A DNA stretch of 64,000 nucleotides, taken from positions 1 through 64,000 of the forward strand of contig NZ_CBTJ020000033.1 of assembly GCF_001051235.1 (NCBI RefSeq), written 5' to 3'. The notes under the pieces are model-generated. The model was not told the DNA's origin. It saw nothing but the letters and a program-made list of their open reading frames with translations, and ran no database searches. Of the stretch, positions 29,535-38,083 are shown piece by piece. The stretch's first letter is position 1; the number at the start of each line of letters is the position of its first letter. The position numbers and the translations under genes are program-made. The stretch comes from Candidatus Competibacter denitrificans Run_A_D11. Its GTDB lineage: Bacteria > Pseudomonadota > Gammaproteobacteria > Competibacterales > Competibacteraceae.

Positions 29535-30521
29535 ATGCACATTGGCCCCTATCTTCTCGACCCGCCCGTCTTCCTGGCGCCAATGGCTGGCGTCAGCGAC
29601 CGGCCGTTCCGGCAATTGTGCCGAGCGTTGGGTGCAGGACTCACGGTCTCGGAGATGGTGAGCGCCAATCCCGCGCTGTGGGATAGCCGCAAAACCCGGC
29701 TGCGGCTTGATCACACGGGCGAGCCTGGCCCGCGCAGTGTGCAGATTCTTGGCACTGACCCTGCCACCATGGCGGAAGCCGCTCGGCTCAATGTCGAGTA
29801 CGGCGCCGACATCATCGACATCAACATGGGCTGCCCGGCTAAAAAAGTGTGTGGCACGCTCGCTGGGGCCGCTTTGTTGCGTGACGAATCGTTGGTTGGA
29901 CGGATTCTGGACGCTGTGGTCAACGCGGTTCCAGTCCCAGTCACCCTTAAGATCCGCACAGGTTGGGATTTAACCCACCGCAATGGGCTTGCCATCGCGC
30001 GCATCGCCGAGCAAGCAGGCATTCGCGCGCTGACCGTGCATGGCCGTACCCGCGCGTGCGGCTACAGTGCGCCGGTGGATTATGCGGCGATTCATACCCT
30101 CAAGCAGGCGGTGAACATACCAGTGATTGCTAACGGCGACATCACCAGCCCGGAAAAAGCCCGCTGGGTTTTAGACTCTACTGGCGCGGACGCTGTGATG
30201 GTCGGCCGAGCCGCTCAAGGTCAACCCTGGATCTTCCGTGAGATTGCCCATTACCTGACGACCGGTCAGCGCTTGCCACTACCGGACATTACCGAGATCG
30301 GCCAATGCGTACTCGCCCATCTGCAACATCTGCATCATTTTTACGGTAAATCCACCGGGGTGCGGATTGCTCGCAAACACTTAGGCTGGTATAGCCAGCA
30401 TTGGCCAACAGGTGCCGTATTTCGCACCAAAATCAATCCAGTTGAAAGCGCCGCAGCACAAGTACGGCTGACCCGCTATTTCTTCGAACATCTGGCCACC
30501 CAGGAGCCTCTGGCCGCATGA
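29535..30521 (+). CDS. dusB: tRNA-dihydrouridine synthase B
   Basis: A 328-residue FMN-dependent enzyme reducing uridine in tRNA D-loops. [30 protein letters not shown] (with the catalytic cysteine), [18 protein letters not shown] and [13 protein letters not shown] mark the TIM barrel; the C-terminal helical tRNA-binding domain contains [12 protein letters not shown]. The usual N-R-K after AKKV is here C-G-T, a local variation. Its stop overlaps the fis start (ATGA), the conserved dusB-fis operon. Confidence 0.97.
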   Translation: MHIGPYLLDPPVFLAPMAGVSDRPFRQLCRALGAGLTVSEMVSANPALWDSRKTRLRLDHTGEPGPRSVQILGTDPATMAEAARLNVEYGADIIDINMGCPAKKVCGTLAGAALLRDESLVGRILDAVVNAVPVPVTLKIRTGWDLTHRNGLAIARIAEQAGIRALTVHGRTRACGYSAPVDYAAIHTLKQAVNIPVIANGDITSPEKARWVLDSTGADAVMVGRAAQGQPWIFREIAHYLTTGQRLPLPDITEIGQCVLAHLQHLHHFYGKSTGVRIARKHLGWYSQHWPTGAVFRTKINPVESAAAQVRLTRYFFEHLATQEPLAA

Positions 30522-30787
30522 GCATCAATCCTTCCGATCCTCCGGTCGATTTATTACCCGCTACCCCGCTGCGCGATCATGTCTATGAAACATTGCGGAT
30601 TTACTTTCATAATCTCGGCGGTCAAGCGCCCTGCAATCTCTATGATTTAGTACAACATGAGGTGGAACCGCCGTTATTACAGATCGTGATGCAATTCACC
30701 GGCGGCAATCAAACCAAGGCAGCAGCGATTCTGGGCATCAATCGCGGCACGCTGCGTAAAAAGCTGCGGCAATACCAGCTCGGCTAA
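30518..30787 (+). CDS. fis: Fis family nucleoid-associated DNA-binding protein
   Basis: An 89-residue Fis. The C-terminal helix-turn-helix is clear ([22 protein letters not shown]), preceded by [13 protein letters not shown]. Fis bends DNA and regulates stable RNA synthesis and growth-phase genes. It overlaps dusB by four bases, as in E. coli and Pseudomonas. purH, which often follows, is not present here. Confidence 0.96.
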   Translation: MSINPSDPPVDLLPATPLRDHVYETLRIYFHNLGGQAPCNLYDLVQHEVEPPLLQIVMQFTGGNQTKAAAILGINRGTLRKKLRQYQLG

Positions 30788-30809
30788 ATTTTTTCTTTTT
30801 GGGGACGGT

Positions 30810-31475
30810 ATGAGTCTGGCGCTTTTCGATCTCGACAACACCCTGCTGGCCGATGACAGCGATTACCTGTGGGGCCGATTCCTCGTGGAACAGGGCCTAG
30901 TCGATGGCGTCTTCTACGAGCGCGAGAATCAGAAATTTTATGATTCCTATCGAGCCGGGACGCTCGATATTCATGCCTTTTTGCACTTCATGCTGCGACC
31001 GTTGACCGCGCATCCGCTGGCCACCCTACTGGCTTGGCGGGCACAATTTATCAAGGAGAAAATCGAGCCGATCATCCTGCCTAAAGCAGTCGCCCTGCTG
31101 GATAAACACCGAAAGGCCGGTGATACCTTGCTGATCATCACGGCCACCAACTGTTTTATTACAGCCCCCATTGCTGAGCGATTGGGCGTTCAGCATCTAT
31201 TGGCAACCGAGATCGAATTCAGTGACGGCCGCTATACCGGCCAACCGCTCGGCATTCCCTGCTTTCAGCAAGGCAAGGTGACAAAGCTTCATGATTGGCT
31301 GGCGGCAACCGGCCATGACTTGACCGACAGTTGGTTTTATACCGATTCCCGCAATGATCTGCCTCTGCTCGTTGAAGTTGCGCATCCGGTAGCGGTGGAC
31401 CCTGATGAAATCCTTGCTCAATACGCCACCGAGCGCGGCTGGCCCATCATCAGTCTGCGAGAAAACAAGCGGTAG
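30810..31475 (+). CDS. HAD-IB family phosphatase (SerB/CicA-like)
   Basis: A 221-residue haloacid-dehalogenase-superfamily phosphatase, subfamily IB. Motif I is LALFDLDNTLLADDSDY (nucleophile D8 and acid D10), motif II the TAT in LLIITATNCF, then GK...LHDWL with motif III lysine and FYTDSRNDLPLLVEVAHPVAV with motif IV. The cap is helical. Related proteins in Pseudomonas are annotated as histidinol-phosphatase or phosphoserine-phosphatase-like, so the substrate is uncertain. The GGGGACGG leader sits just before the ATG. Confidence 0.9.
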   Translation: MSLALFDLDNTLLADDSDYLWGRFLVEQGLVDGVFYERENQKFYDSYRAGTLDIHAFLHFMLRPLTAHPLATLLAWRAQFIKEKIEPIILPKAVALLDKHRKAGDTLLIITATNCFITAPIAERLGVQHLLATEIEFSDGRYTGQPLGIPCFQQGKVTKLHDWLAATGHDLTDSWFYTDSRNDLPLLVEVAHPVAVDPDEILAQYATERGWPIISLRENKR

Positions 31476-31625
31476 CGTAGGCTGATCTATGTGGGCTTGC
31501 GACCGCGCGCCGTTTCCGCCACATTGCGACCCATCACACGCAGCTCCCGTCGCGCGACTTCCTGAACCAAGACTTGAAGCCGCCGAGATCAGAGTACTTC
31601 GTTGACCCTAAACGGACTACGCGCC

Positions 31626-32210
31626 ATGCTCCTAATGATCGACAACTACGATTCGTTCACCTATAACCTCGTGCAATATCTGGGAGAATTAGGCGAAGAG
31701 GTCAAGGTGTATCGCAATGACCAGATTACCCCCGACGAGATTGCCGACCTCAATCCTGAACGCATCGTGCTCTCGCCCGGCCCCTGTACCCCTAACCAGG
31801 CGGGCGTGTCGCTGGCCACCATTGATGCCTTCGCCGGTAAAATTCCGATCTTCGGGGTTTGTCTGGGGCATCAGAGTATCGGCCAGGCGTTTGGCGGCCA
31901 CATCGTCCGCGCCGGTGAGGTGATGCACGGCAAAACTTCCGCCGTTTATCATCAGGGCCAGGGTGTGTTCGCTGATCTGCCCAATCCGTTGACTGTAGTG
32001 CGCTATCATTCCCTGGTGATCGAAAAGACGACCGTTCCCGACTGCCTGGAAATCACCGCGTGGACTCAGACTGGGGACGGCGCACTCGATGAAATCATGG
32101 GTGTGCGCCACAAGACGCTGCCGGTCGAAGGCGTGCAATTCCACCCCGAATCTATTCTGAGCGAGCACGGCCACGCCCTGCTCCAAAATTTTCTCAACCA
32201 GCGACATTGA
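31626..32210 (+). CDS. trpG: Anthranilate synthase component II (glutamine amidotransferase)
   Basis: A 194-residue class I glutamine amidotransferase supplying ammonia to TrpE (and perhaps to PabB). [32 protein letters not shown], the nucleophile loop [15 protein letters not shown] and [16 protein letters not shown] are canonical. The start was moved eight codons downstream of the longest frame to match the family. trpE is not adjacent. It heads trpG-trpD-trpC. Confidence 0.97.
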   Translation: MLLMIDNYDSFTYNLVQYLGELGEEVKVYRNDQITPDEIADLNPERIVLSPGPCTPNQAGVSLATIDAFAGKIPIFGVCLGHQSIGQAFGGHIVRAGEVMHGKTSAVYHQGQGVFADLPNPLTVVRYHSLVIEKTTVPDCLEITAWTQTGDGALDEIMGVRHKTLPVEGVQFHPESILSEHGHALLQNFLNQRH

Positions 32211-32228
32211 TCGCTGCGGAGACGTGGT

Positions 32229-33263
32229 ATGTCCATCACCCCCCAGGAAGCGTTGCAACGCACTATCGAGCATCGAGAAATTTTCTACGATGAAATGCTC
32301 TCGCTGATGCGCCAAATCATGGCGGGCGAAGTTTCGCCGGTCATGAGCGCCGCTATCCTCACCGGCCTGCGGGTCAAAAAGGAAACCATTGGCGAAATCA
32401 GCGCGGCCGCGACCGTGATGCGCGAGCTTTCGACCAAGGTGATGGTGCCACCGCCGCATCCGCATTTTGTGGATATCGTTGGCACCGGCGGCGACGGCTC
32501 GCACAGCTTCAATATTTCCACCACGGCAATGTTCGTGGTGGCGGCGGCTGGGGCGCAAGTCGCCAAACACGGCAATCGGGGGGTGTCATCCAAATCCGGC
32601 AGCGCCGACGTGCTGGAAGCGCTGGGCGTTCGCATCGATCTGCAAGCCGAACAGGTGGCCGCCTGCATTAGCGAAACCGGCATCGGCTTTATGTTCGCGC
32701 CGAATCATCACTCGGCCATGAAAAATGTCGCTCCGGTGCGCCGCGAGATGGGGGTACGCACCATTTTTAATATCCTTGGCCCGCTGACCAATCCCGCCAG
32801 TGCGCCGAATCAACTGATGGGCGTCTTCCATCCCGATCTGGTGGGCATTCAGGTGCGGGTGATGGAACGACTGGGCGCGCAACACGTTTTGGTGGTCTGG
32901 GGCAAGGATGGCATGGATGAGATTTCGCTGGGAGCGGCAACGCTGGTCGGCGAACTCAAAAACGGTCAGATCAGCGAGTACGAAATTCACCCGGAAGATT
33001 TCGGACTGGCGATGATGTCGGGCCGTAATCTCAAGGTGGAAAGCGCCGAGCAATCGAAAACGCTGTTGCTGAGCGTGCTCGATAACGAACCGGGCACCCC
33101 GCGCGATATCGTTGTTTTGAACGCCGGCGCCGCGCTGTATGCCGCCGATGTGGCCGCGTCCATTGCCGAGGGCATCGAACGGGCGCGGGATGCCATCGCC
33201 GGCGGTAAAGCCAAGGCCAAACTGAATGAATTCGTGCGCTGCACGCAAAAGTTGGCGACATGA
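32229..33263 (+). CDS. trpD: Anthranilate phosphoribosyltransferase
   Basis: A 344-residue enzyme joining anthranilate and PRPP in tryptophan synthesis. The PRPP/Mg loop is [17 protein letters not shown], followed by [41 protein letters not shown] and [16 protein letters not shown] lies upstream of the ATG. It overlaps trpC by four bases. Confidence 0.99.
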   Translation: MSITPQEALQRTIEHREIFYDEMLSLMRQIMAGEVSPVMSAAILTGLRVKKETIGEISAAATVMRELSTKVMVPPPHPHFVDIVGTGGDGSHSFNISTTAMFVVAAAGAQVAKHGNRGVSSKSGSADVLEALGVRIDLQAEQVAACISETGIGFMFAPNHHSAMKNVAPVRREMGVRTIFNILGPLTNPASAPNQLMGVFHPDLVGIQVRVMERLGAQHVLVVWGKDGMDEISLGAATLVGELKNGQISEYEIHPEDFGLAMMSGRNLKVESAEQSKTLLLSVLDNEPGTPRDIVVLNAGAALYAADVAASIAEGIERARDAIAGGKAKAKLNEFVRCTQKLAT

Positions 33264-34087
33264 GCGATACGCCTGATGTGCTCCAGCGTATCCTCGCCCG
33301 CAAGGTCGAGGAAATCGCCGAACGCAGCCAGCGGCTCAGCCTGGCCGCTGTGCGCAAACAGGCTGAAACCGCAGCGCCGACCCGTCCTTTTTTAGCCCAG
33401 ATCAACGGCATCATTGCGGGCGGTGAGGCAGCGGTCATCGCGGAAATCAAACGCGCTTCACCCAGCAAGGGATTACTGCGCGATCCCTTCGAGCCGACCG
33501 CTATCGCCCGCAGTTACGCGGCGGCGGGAGCAGCGTGTCTGTCGGTGCTGACCGACCGCGACTTTTTTCAAGGCTGCGAGGAGTATCTGCAAGCCGCGCG
33601 GGCTACCTGCGCTCTGCCGGTCTTGCGCAAGGATTTCACCATCGACCCGTACCAGGTATACGAGGCGCGGGCTATCGGAGCGGACTGCATTCTGCTGATC
33701 GTGGCGGCGTTGGATCAAAACCCGTTACAAACACTGGCCAAGCTGGCCGCTGAACTCGGCATGGGGGTTCTGGTGGAAGTGCATGACGCCACCGAACTGG
33801 ATCGGGCGCTGGCGCTTGATATACCGCTGATCGGCATCAATAACCGTAACTTGCGCACCTTTGCAACCCGGCTGGACACCACCTTGAATCTGCTCTCGCG
33901 CATCCCGACGGATCGCACCATCGTCACTGAAAGCGGCATTCATACCCCTGCTGATGTGGCACTGCTGCGCCAGCACGGCGTTCATGCCTTTCTGGTGGGC
34001 GAAGCCTTGATGCGGGCGGACGATCCTGGTGCTCGATTGGCCGAATTGTTCGGCGAGCACCGCCGTGGCCGCTCCAGCAGCCGATGA
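33260..34087 (+). CDS. trpC: Indole-3-glycerol-phosphate synthase
   Basis: A 275-residue TIM-barrel enzyme closing the indole ring; monofunctional, without the TrpF fusion seen in E. coli. [57 protein letters not shown] and [13 protein letters not shown] carry the active-site Lys, Glu and Asn residues. It is coupled to trpD and overlaps the following osmC-type gene. Confidence 0.98.
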   Translation: MSDTPDVLQRILARKVEEIAERSQRLSLAAVRKQAETAAPTRPFLAQINGIIAGGEAAVIAEIKRASPSKGLLRDPFEPTAIARSYAAAGAACLSVLTDRDFFQGCEEYLQAARATCALPVLRKDFTIDPYQVYEARAIGADCILLIVAALDQNPLQTLAKLAAELGMGVLVEVHDATELDRALALDIPLIGINNRNLRTFATRLDTTLNLLSRIPTDRTIVTESGIHTPADVALLRQHGVHAFLVGEALMRADDPGARLAELFGEHRRGRSSSR

Positions 34088-34512
34088 GATTGATGATGAA
34101 AACCCGGATCACCTGGTTGGAAGAGATGGCTTATGTCGCCCGATCCCCAAGCGGCCATGCGCTGGTGCTGGATGGTCCGCCGGAACTGGGTGGCCAGAAT
34201 CTTGGCCCTCGCCCGATGGAAATGCTCTTGATGGGGATGGGCGGCTGTACCGCGATTGATGTGGTGAACATTCTGCGCAAGGCCCGACAGGATTTGCAGG
34301 GCTGTGAACTTGAACTCGAAGCCGACCGGGCCGAGAGCGACCCGAAGGTCTTCACGCAAATCCGCGTGCATTTCATTTTCACCGGCAAAAATCTGAGCAC
34401 CAAGCACATCGAACGCGCCATCGAACTCTCTGCCGAGAAATACTGCTCTGCGTCGATCATGCTGGGTAAAACCGCGCAAATCAGCCACACCTTCGAGATT
34501 CGTGACGTCTGA
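34084..34512 (+). CDS. OsmC family protein (YhfA-like)
   Basis: About 138-142 residues, OsmC/Ohr superfamily. [21 protein letters not shown] and [19 protein letters not shown] carry the two redox-type cysteines of the family; the closest remembered relative is E. coli YhfA. OsmC proteins are peroxide-handling or of unknown role. The first ATG overlaps the trpC stop (ATGA), but the alignment with YhfA favours [10 protein letters not shown] at 34096. In pseudomonads the same gene follows crp/vfr between trpC and speD; crp is missing here. Confidence 0.92.
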   Translation: MRLMMKTRITWLEEMAYVARSPSGHALVLDGPPELGGQNLGPRPMEMLLMGMGGCTAIDVVNILRKARQDLQGCELELEADRAESDPKVFTQIRVHFIFTGKNLSTKHIERAIELSAEKYCSASIMLGKTAQISHTFEIRDV

Positions 34513-34564
34513 ACATCAGTGACCGAGGTGATAGTTCAGCGTTTGTGTCTGTGAGGAGCAGGAT

Positions 34565-35386
34565 GTGATAACACTCAGACCAACGCCCAAATTGCCCTTG
34601 CAAGGCTTCAACAACCTCACGAAAACGCTCAGCTTCAATAGTTACGATATCGGTTATACCTCGACGACCGAGCAGCAAGAATGCTATCTGCGTTATCTCG
34701 ATGAGACTTACAACGCCGCACGGTTGACCGACATTCTCAGCCAGGTCGCCAAGATCATCGGCGCCACTATTTTGAACGTCGCCCGGCAGGACTACGAGCC
34801 GCACGGAGCCAGCGTGACCCTGTTGTTGGCCGAACAATCGGTTGCTTCAGAAGATCTTTCGCACTCGGCCGCACCAGGGCCGCTACCGGACGCGGTGGTC
34901 TGTCATTTGGACAAAAGCCACATCACGGTACATACCTATCCAGAAAGCCATCCTGACAACGGCATCCACACCTTTCGGGCCGATATCGATGTCTCCACCT
35001 GTGGCCGCATTTCCCCACTCAAGGCGCTGAACTATCTGATGCAGTGCTTTGCGGCCGATATCGTCGTGCTCGACTATCGGGTGCGTGGCTTTGCACGGGA
35101 TGAGACTGGTAAAAAGCATTTCATTGATCATCAAATCAATTCAATTCAGGATTATCTGTCCAGGGACATCCGCGAGCGCTATCAATGCATTGATGTCAAT
35201 GTCTCTCAAGAGCATCTCTTCCATACCAAGCTGCTGCTGAAAGATTTTGATCTCAATGATTATTTATTCAGCATGGACCGGCAGAACATGTCACCGCACG
35301 AGCAAGCGGAAATCGAGCGGCAGGTGCGGCGGGAGATGGCGGAAATTTTTTACGGCGAAAACCTACCCAAAGGCTGGCCGATTTAA
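34565..35386 (+). CDS. speD: S-adenosylmethionine decarboxylase proenzyme
   Basis: A 273-residue enteric-type AdoMet decarboxylase that makes the aminopropyl donor for spermidine. The self-processing site [20 protein letters not shown] is intact: cleavage before Ser118 would create the pyruvoyl group. [29 protein letters not shown] and [17 protein letters not shown] match E. coli SpeD (264 aa). It starts with GTG; GAGGAGCAGG lies just upstream. It converges with coq7 with a 25-base gap. Confidence 0.98.
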   Translation: MITLRPTPKLPLQGFNNLTKTLSFNSYDIGYTSTTEQQECYLRYLDETYNAARLTDILSQVAKIIGATILNVARQDYEPHGASVTLLLAEQSVASEDLSHSAAPGPLPDAVVCHLDKSHITVHTYPESHPDNGIHTFRADIDVSTCGRISPLKALNYLMQCFAADIVVLDYRVRGFARDETGKKHFIDHQINSIQDYLSRDIRERYQCIDVNVSQEHLFHTKLLLKDFDLNDYLFSMDRQNMSPHEQAEIERQVRREMAEIFYGENLPKGWPI

Positions 35387-35411
35387 CGTTATGGAACGAC
35401 CCACATTTGGG

Positions 35412-36059
35412 CTATACCCAATAGGTGGTCTTGGTCATTATTTTTGACGCCCCTTTCATCAACAGGCGGATCGGCCACGGCAACCGAACGCCACCGGCGA
35501 CAATGGCATTCGTGGCATGGCGCGCTTCATCGTCCTTCATCTGTTCCAAAACTGCCCGGCTCTGGTGATCGGCGGCCGGTAACCGCTGCAAGTGGGAGCT
35601 GAGATGGCGCACGACCTGATATTCGGTTTCCGCGACAAAGCCCAGACTCCAACGGTCGCCCGCCTTGCCGGCCAGCGCACCAATCGCAAAAGCGCCCACA
35701 TAAAATAATGGGTCCAGGATACTGGGGCGGCTGCCCAGATCTTGCAGTCGTCCTTTGCACCAGGTGAGATGGTCGTTTTCCTCGTAGGCGGCCTGCTCCA
35801 TGCACCCACGCACTTCATCCAGTTGTGCGGTCAGCGCTTGGCCTTGATAAAGCGCCTGAGCGCAGATTTCACCCGTATGATTGACTCTCATCAAACGGGC
35901 CGCTTCTTGCTGTTCGGCTGGTTTTAATTCATTGGCCGGGGCAATGCCAGCGCTGGGTTGCGGTCGCCCGGTGGTTGGTGGCTGACCAAACAGCGTGCGA
36001 ATCGCCTGATCGAGGTTGATCAGCAAGGTATCGGCGGACGTATAGTAGCGGCTGGTCAT
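35412..36059 (-). CDS. coq7: 3-demethoxyubiquinol 3-hydroxylase (Coq7 family)
   Basis: A 215-residue di-iron carboxylate monooxygenase of ubiquinone synthesis. The six ligands are visible: Glu in RVNHTGEICAQ, Glu and His in YEENDHLTWC, Glu in VAETEYQVVRHL, and Glu and His in DDEARHATNA. A hydrophobic patch allows membrane association. A 30-codon longer frame was rejected because MTSRYYTSAD matches the family N-terminus. Gammaproteobacteria use either Coq7 or UbiF for this hydroxylation; here the Coq7 type is present. Confidence 0.96.
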   Translation of the reverse strand: MTSRYYTSADTLLINLDQAIRTLFGQPPTTGRPQPSAGIAPANELKPAEQQEAARLMRVNHTGEICAQALYQGQALTAQLDEVRGCMEQAAYEENDHLTWCKGRLQDLGSRPSILDPLFYVGAFAIGALAGKAGDRWSLGFVAETEYQVVRHLSSHLQRLPAADHQSRAVLEQMKDDEARHATNAIVAGGVRLPWPIRLLMKGASKIMTKTTYWV

Positions 36060-36091
36060 GGCGACAAACTCATGTCTTGGAGAAAAATCCA

Positions 36092-36400
36092 GTGTCCTAT
36101 TATCACTATCATGTATTTTTTTGCACCAACTTGCGCGCTGACGGTTCACAGTGTTGCCAGCAATATGGCGCTCAGGAAGCGCGTGATTACGTCAAGCAGC
36201 GGGTTAAAGAATTAGGATCGGTTATTCCTCATAAAATAAGGATCAACACCGCCGGTTGTATGGACCGTTGCAGCGAGGGACCGGTGCTCGTGGTCTATCC
36301 CGAAGCAACCTGGTATAGCTATGTCGATCATGCCGATCTGGATGAAATCATCACGGAACATCTGGTTGCAGGACGCACGGTGGAACGGCTACGGATTTAA
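36092..36400 (+). CDS. Thioredoxin-like [2Fe-2S] ferredoxin
   Basis: A 102-residue protein of the thioredoxin-like 2Fe-2S ferredoxin family. The cysteine pattern FFCTNLR...GSQCC...GCMDRCSEGPVLVVYPE gives the four ligands expected. The preferred start is GTG (VSYYHYHVFFCTN) with GGAG nine bases upstream; a TTG five codons earlier is possible. It is divergent from coq7 with only 32 bases between starts, so the promoters must overlap coding sequence. The electron-transfer partner is unknown. Confidence 0.9.
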   Translation: MSYYHYHVFFCTNLRADGSQCCQQYGAQEARDYVKQRVKELGSVIPHKIRINTAGCMDRCSEGPVLVVYPEATWYSYVDHADLDEIITEHLVAGRTVERLRI

Positions 36401-36410
36401 GCGTCTGCAC

Positions 36411-36583
36411 CGGTGCTAAGACGCCCATTGACATTGAAGGACTCCAGGGATGGACGACGACCCCGCCAGCTTGAGGCGTCGCGTCGTGGCCCTACGGCGG
36501 GCCAGTTCGACGGAGACGTTGCCCGCCGACCCAGAGCGCACCGACGGGCGGCCATGAATGTGGTGTTGCGACAGCATTCGCAC
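36411..36583. other. GC-rich non-coding block with inverted repeat upstream of the structured RNA
   Basis: No convincing coding frame or T-rich terminator. It contains an exact 8-bp inverted repeat, CGGCGGGC (36495-36502) and GCCCGCCG (36521-36528), around an 18-base loop, plus repeated GACG/CGTCG words. It may form part of the adjacent RNA element or be the 3' untranslated region of the ferredoxin gene. Confidence 0.4.
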
Positions 36584-36589
36584 TATACT
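36584..36589 (+). promoter_or_regulatory. Possible -10 box (TATACT) of the structured RNA
   Basis: TATACT is a near-consensus -10. The -35 at 17-base spacing (TGGTGT) is poor. Transcription would begin near 36596, just before the structured element. Confidence 0.35.
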
Positions 36590-36610
36590 CTTCAATGGGT
36601 TAGGGTATGC

Positions 36611-36803
36611 GGTTAGGTAAAGAAGACCCGGAAGAACCTGTAAAACCCGCCGGGCAGAGTGACGAAAGTCGTAGGACGGGGAGCGTCCAAACTGATGCGC
36701 GTGGAGTGGCAAAACCCACCTGCCGGCCTGTCCGGCGGGGCTACGGTGAAGCGCGAATGAACCCGGCTGATGAGGCGAGGTTTGGACCGAGCCGAAATCA
36801 GTC
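36611..36803 (+). ncRNA. Candidate HEARO / IscB omega-RNA-like structured RNA, no nuclease gene
   Basis: Seen directly: CCCGCCGG (36646-36653) pairs with CCGGCGGG (36732-36739). GAC-GAAA-GTC forms a GNRA-capped hairpin (36661-36670). GGAC/GTCC forms a hairpin (36674-36688). AGGT/ACCT (36615/36636) can close the 5' part, and GTGG...CCAC lies at 36701-36719. A compact 3' hairpin covers 36767-36801: CTGAT, GA, GGC, GA, GGT, loop TTGG, ACC, GA, GCC, GAA, ATCAG. The stretch GTGAAGCGCGAATGAACCCGG before it resembles, from memory, HEARO RNAs, which act as guide RNAs of IscB. No iscB follows; only a 15-codon frame ([15 protein letters not shown]) starts at 36804. A stand-alone or remnant element is inferred. 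Family assignment needs a covariance-model search. Confidence 0.55.
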
Positions 36804-36845
36804 ATGGCGCAACTCCAACTCTTCTCTTCACCCGCTATCGAAGTC

Positions 36846-36874
36846 TTGTAAGGCGAGTTGTGCTTTCGTACAAT
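36846..36874 (+). promoter_or_regulatory. Promoter of rplM-rpsI
   Basis: TTGTAA, a 17-base spacer and TACAAT give a good sigma70 promoter with start near 36881, leaving a ~42-base leader before rplM. Confidence 0.7.
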
Positions 36875-36922
36875 GCGCGACTCCCTACGCGGACATGGAT
36901 TTTTTTGGAGCTTCTAAATAAT

Positions 36923-37357
36923 ATGAAAACTTTCAGCGCCAAGCCAGCCGAGGTCAAGCGCGACTGGTATGTGATCGACGCCTCGGATCAGGTTCTGGGT
37001 CGGCTGTCGACAGAAATTGCCCGCCGTTTGCGAGGCAAACATAAACCTGAATATACCCGCCATATCGATACGGGCGACTACATCATCGTGGTCAACGCCG
37101 CGAAAGTGCGCGCGACCGGCCGCAAGGAAACCGATAAGGTTTACTACCACACGACCGGTTATGTGGGCAACATCAAATCCGTATCCTTGGAAAAGCTGCG
37201 CAAGTCTAATCCCGAGCGCATTGTGCAGATTGCCGTAAAAGGCATGTTGCCCAAGAATCCTCTGGGTCGGGCCATGTTTCGTAAACTGAAAGTTTACGCT
37301 GGCCCTGAACACCCACATACCGCCCAGCAGCCATTACCGCTGCCGATAAGCTCATGA
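36923..37357 (+). CDS. rplM: 50S ribosomal protein L13
   Basis: A 144-residue L13, an early-assembly large-subunit protein. [52 protein letters not shown] and [20 protein letters not shown] match the family. TTGGAG lies 12 bases upstream. A 51-codon longer frame running into the upstream RNA element was rejected. It forms an operon with rpsI. Confidence 0.99.
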   Translation: MKTFSAKPAEVKRDWYVIDASDQVLGRLSTEIARRLRGKHKPEYTRHIDTGDYIIVVNAAKVRATGRKETDKVYYHTTGYVGNIKSVSLEKLRKSNPERIVQIAVKGMLPKNPLGRAMFRKLKVYAGPEHPHTAQQPLPLPISS

Positions 37358-37385
37358 TGACCGGTAGCCGGAAGGTACATAACGC

Positions 37386-37778
37386 ATGATTGAGAACCAA
37401 CATTACGGCACGGGTCGGCGCAAGACTGCCGCCGCTCGTGTGTTTTTGCGGCCGGGCACCGGCAAGATTACCGTTAATCAACGACCCCTAGAGCAATATT
37501 TCGGTCGTGAAACATCCTGCATGGTGGTCCATCAGGCGTTGGAAACCGTTCAACTGAATGACCGGTTTGACGTTTACGTGACGGTTAAAGGTGGTGGGAT
37601 CACAGGTCAAGCGGGCGCTATTCGCCATGGCCTGACGCGCGCGCTCATCGAATACGACGAGAGTCTGCGCGCTCCGCTGCGCAAAGCGGGCTTCGTCACT
37701 CGCGACGCTCGTGAAGTGGAGCGTAAGAAAGTCGGTCTACGCAAAGCTCGGCGCGCAACGCAGTACTCTAAGCGCTAA
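37386..37778 (+). CDS. rpsI: 30S ribosomal protein S9
   Basis: A 130-residue S9. [39 protein letters not shown] and the C-terminal basic tail RRATQYSKR, which contacts P-site tRNA, are all intact. It follows rplM by 28 bases, the universal bacterial pair. Confidence 0.99.
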   Translation: MIENQHYGTGRRKTAAARVFLRPGTGKITVNQRPLEQYFGRETSCMVVHQALETVQLNDRFDVYVTVKGGGITGQAGAIRHGLTRALIEYDESLRAPLRKAGFVTRDAREVERKKVGLRKARRATQYSKR

Positions 37779-37787
37779 CGTTTTCCT

Positions 37788-37861
37788 TGGGGGATCGTCT
37801 AGCGGCAGGACTACGGACTCTGACTCCGTCAACCTAGGTTCGAATCCTAGTCCCCCAGCCA
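37788..37861 (+). tRNA. tRNA-Gln (anticodon CUG)
   Basis: Cloverleaf of 74 bases: acceptor TGGGGGA/TCCCCCA, anticodon stem CGGA/TCCG with loop CTCTGAC (anticodon CTG), T-arm CCTAG-GTTCGAA-TCCTAG with the canonical TTCGAAT, encoded GCCA end. It begins nine bases after rpsI. Confidence 0.96.
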
Positions 37862-37867
37862 CTCACT

Positions 37868-37901
37868 AACCCACCTACTTTTTATAGAAGGTGGGTTTTT
37901 T
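37868..37901 (+). terminator. Terminator after tRNA-Gln
   Basis: AACCCACCT and AGGTGGGTT form a 9-bp stem followed by TTTTTAT, ending the rplM-rpsI-tRNA transcript. Confidence 0.92.
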
Positions 37902-37987
37902 ATGGTTTGGCTTTAAAGAAAAAAGCAACAAATTGTTGTATCATTGAAACAATAAATTAAATTTTGTGTTTTTTTTGAAAATTTCAG

Positions 37988-38016
37988 TTGCATTTGTGCT
38001 TCAAAATGCGTATAAA
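37988..38016 (+). promoter_or_regulatory. Promoter of the first porin
   Basis: TTGCAT, a 17-base spacer and TATAAA within an AT-rich region. The ~60-base leader contains a TGTTGT-GTATTT-ACAACA hairpin (38051-38068) just upstream of the AGGAG ribosome binding site. Confidence 0.75.
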
Positions 38017-38083
38017 TTTCTTTAGCGAATTTCGAACGCCCTTTTGTTGTGTATTTACAACACAAACCTAGGAGTTTAATTTT

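Noticed and set aside
31689..32570. 293-codon minus-strand frame
   Set aside because: Antisense to trpG and trpD; no protein family features.
36767..36798. Hammerhead ribozyme (CTGATGA ... GAAA)
   Set aside because: The core words are present, but a permitted cleavage site (U-H) with proper stem I and III pairing was not found. The best upstream partner, ACTGAT at 36690-36695, is followed by G. CTGAT pairs better with ATCAG as a simple hairpin.
36607..36921. 104-codon open frame between the ferredoxin gene and rplM
   Set aside because: It runs through the structured RNA and the rplM promoter, has no family resemblance or ribosome binding site, and its composition follows the hairpins.
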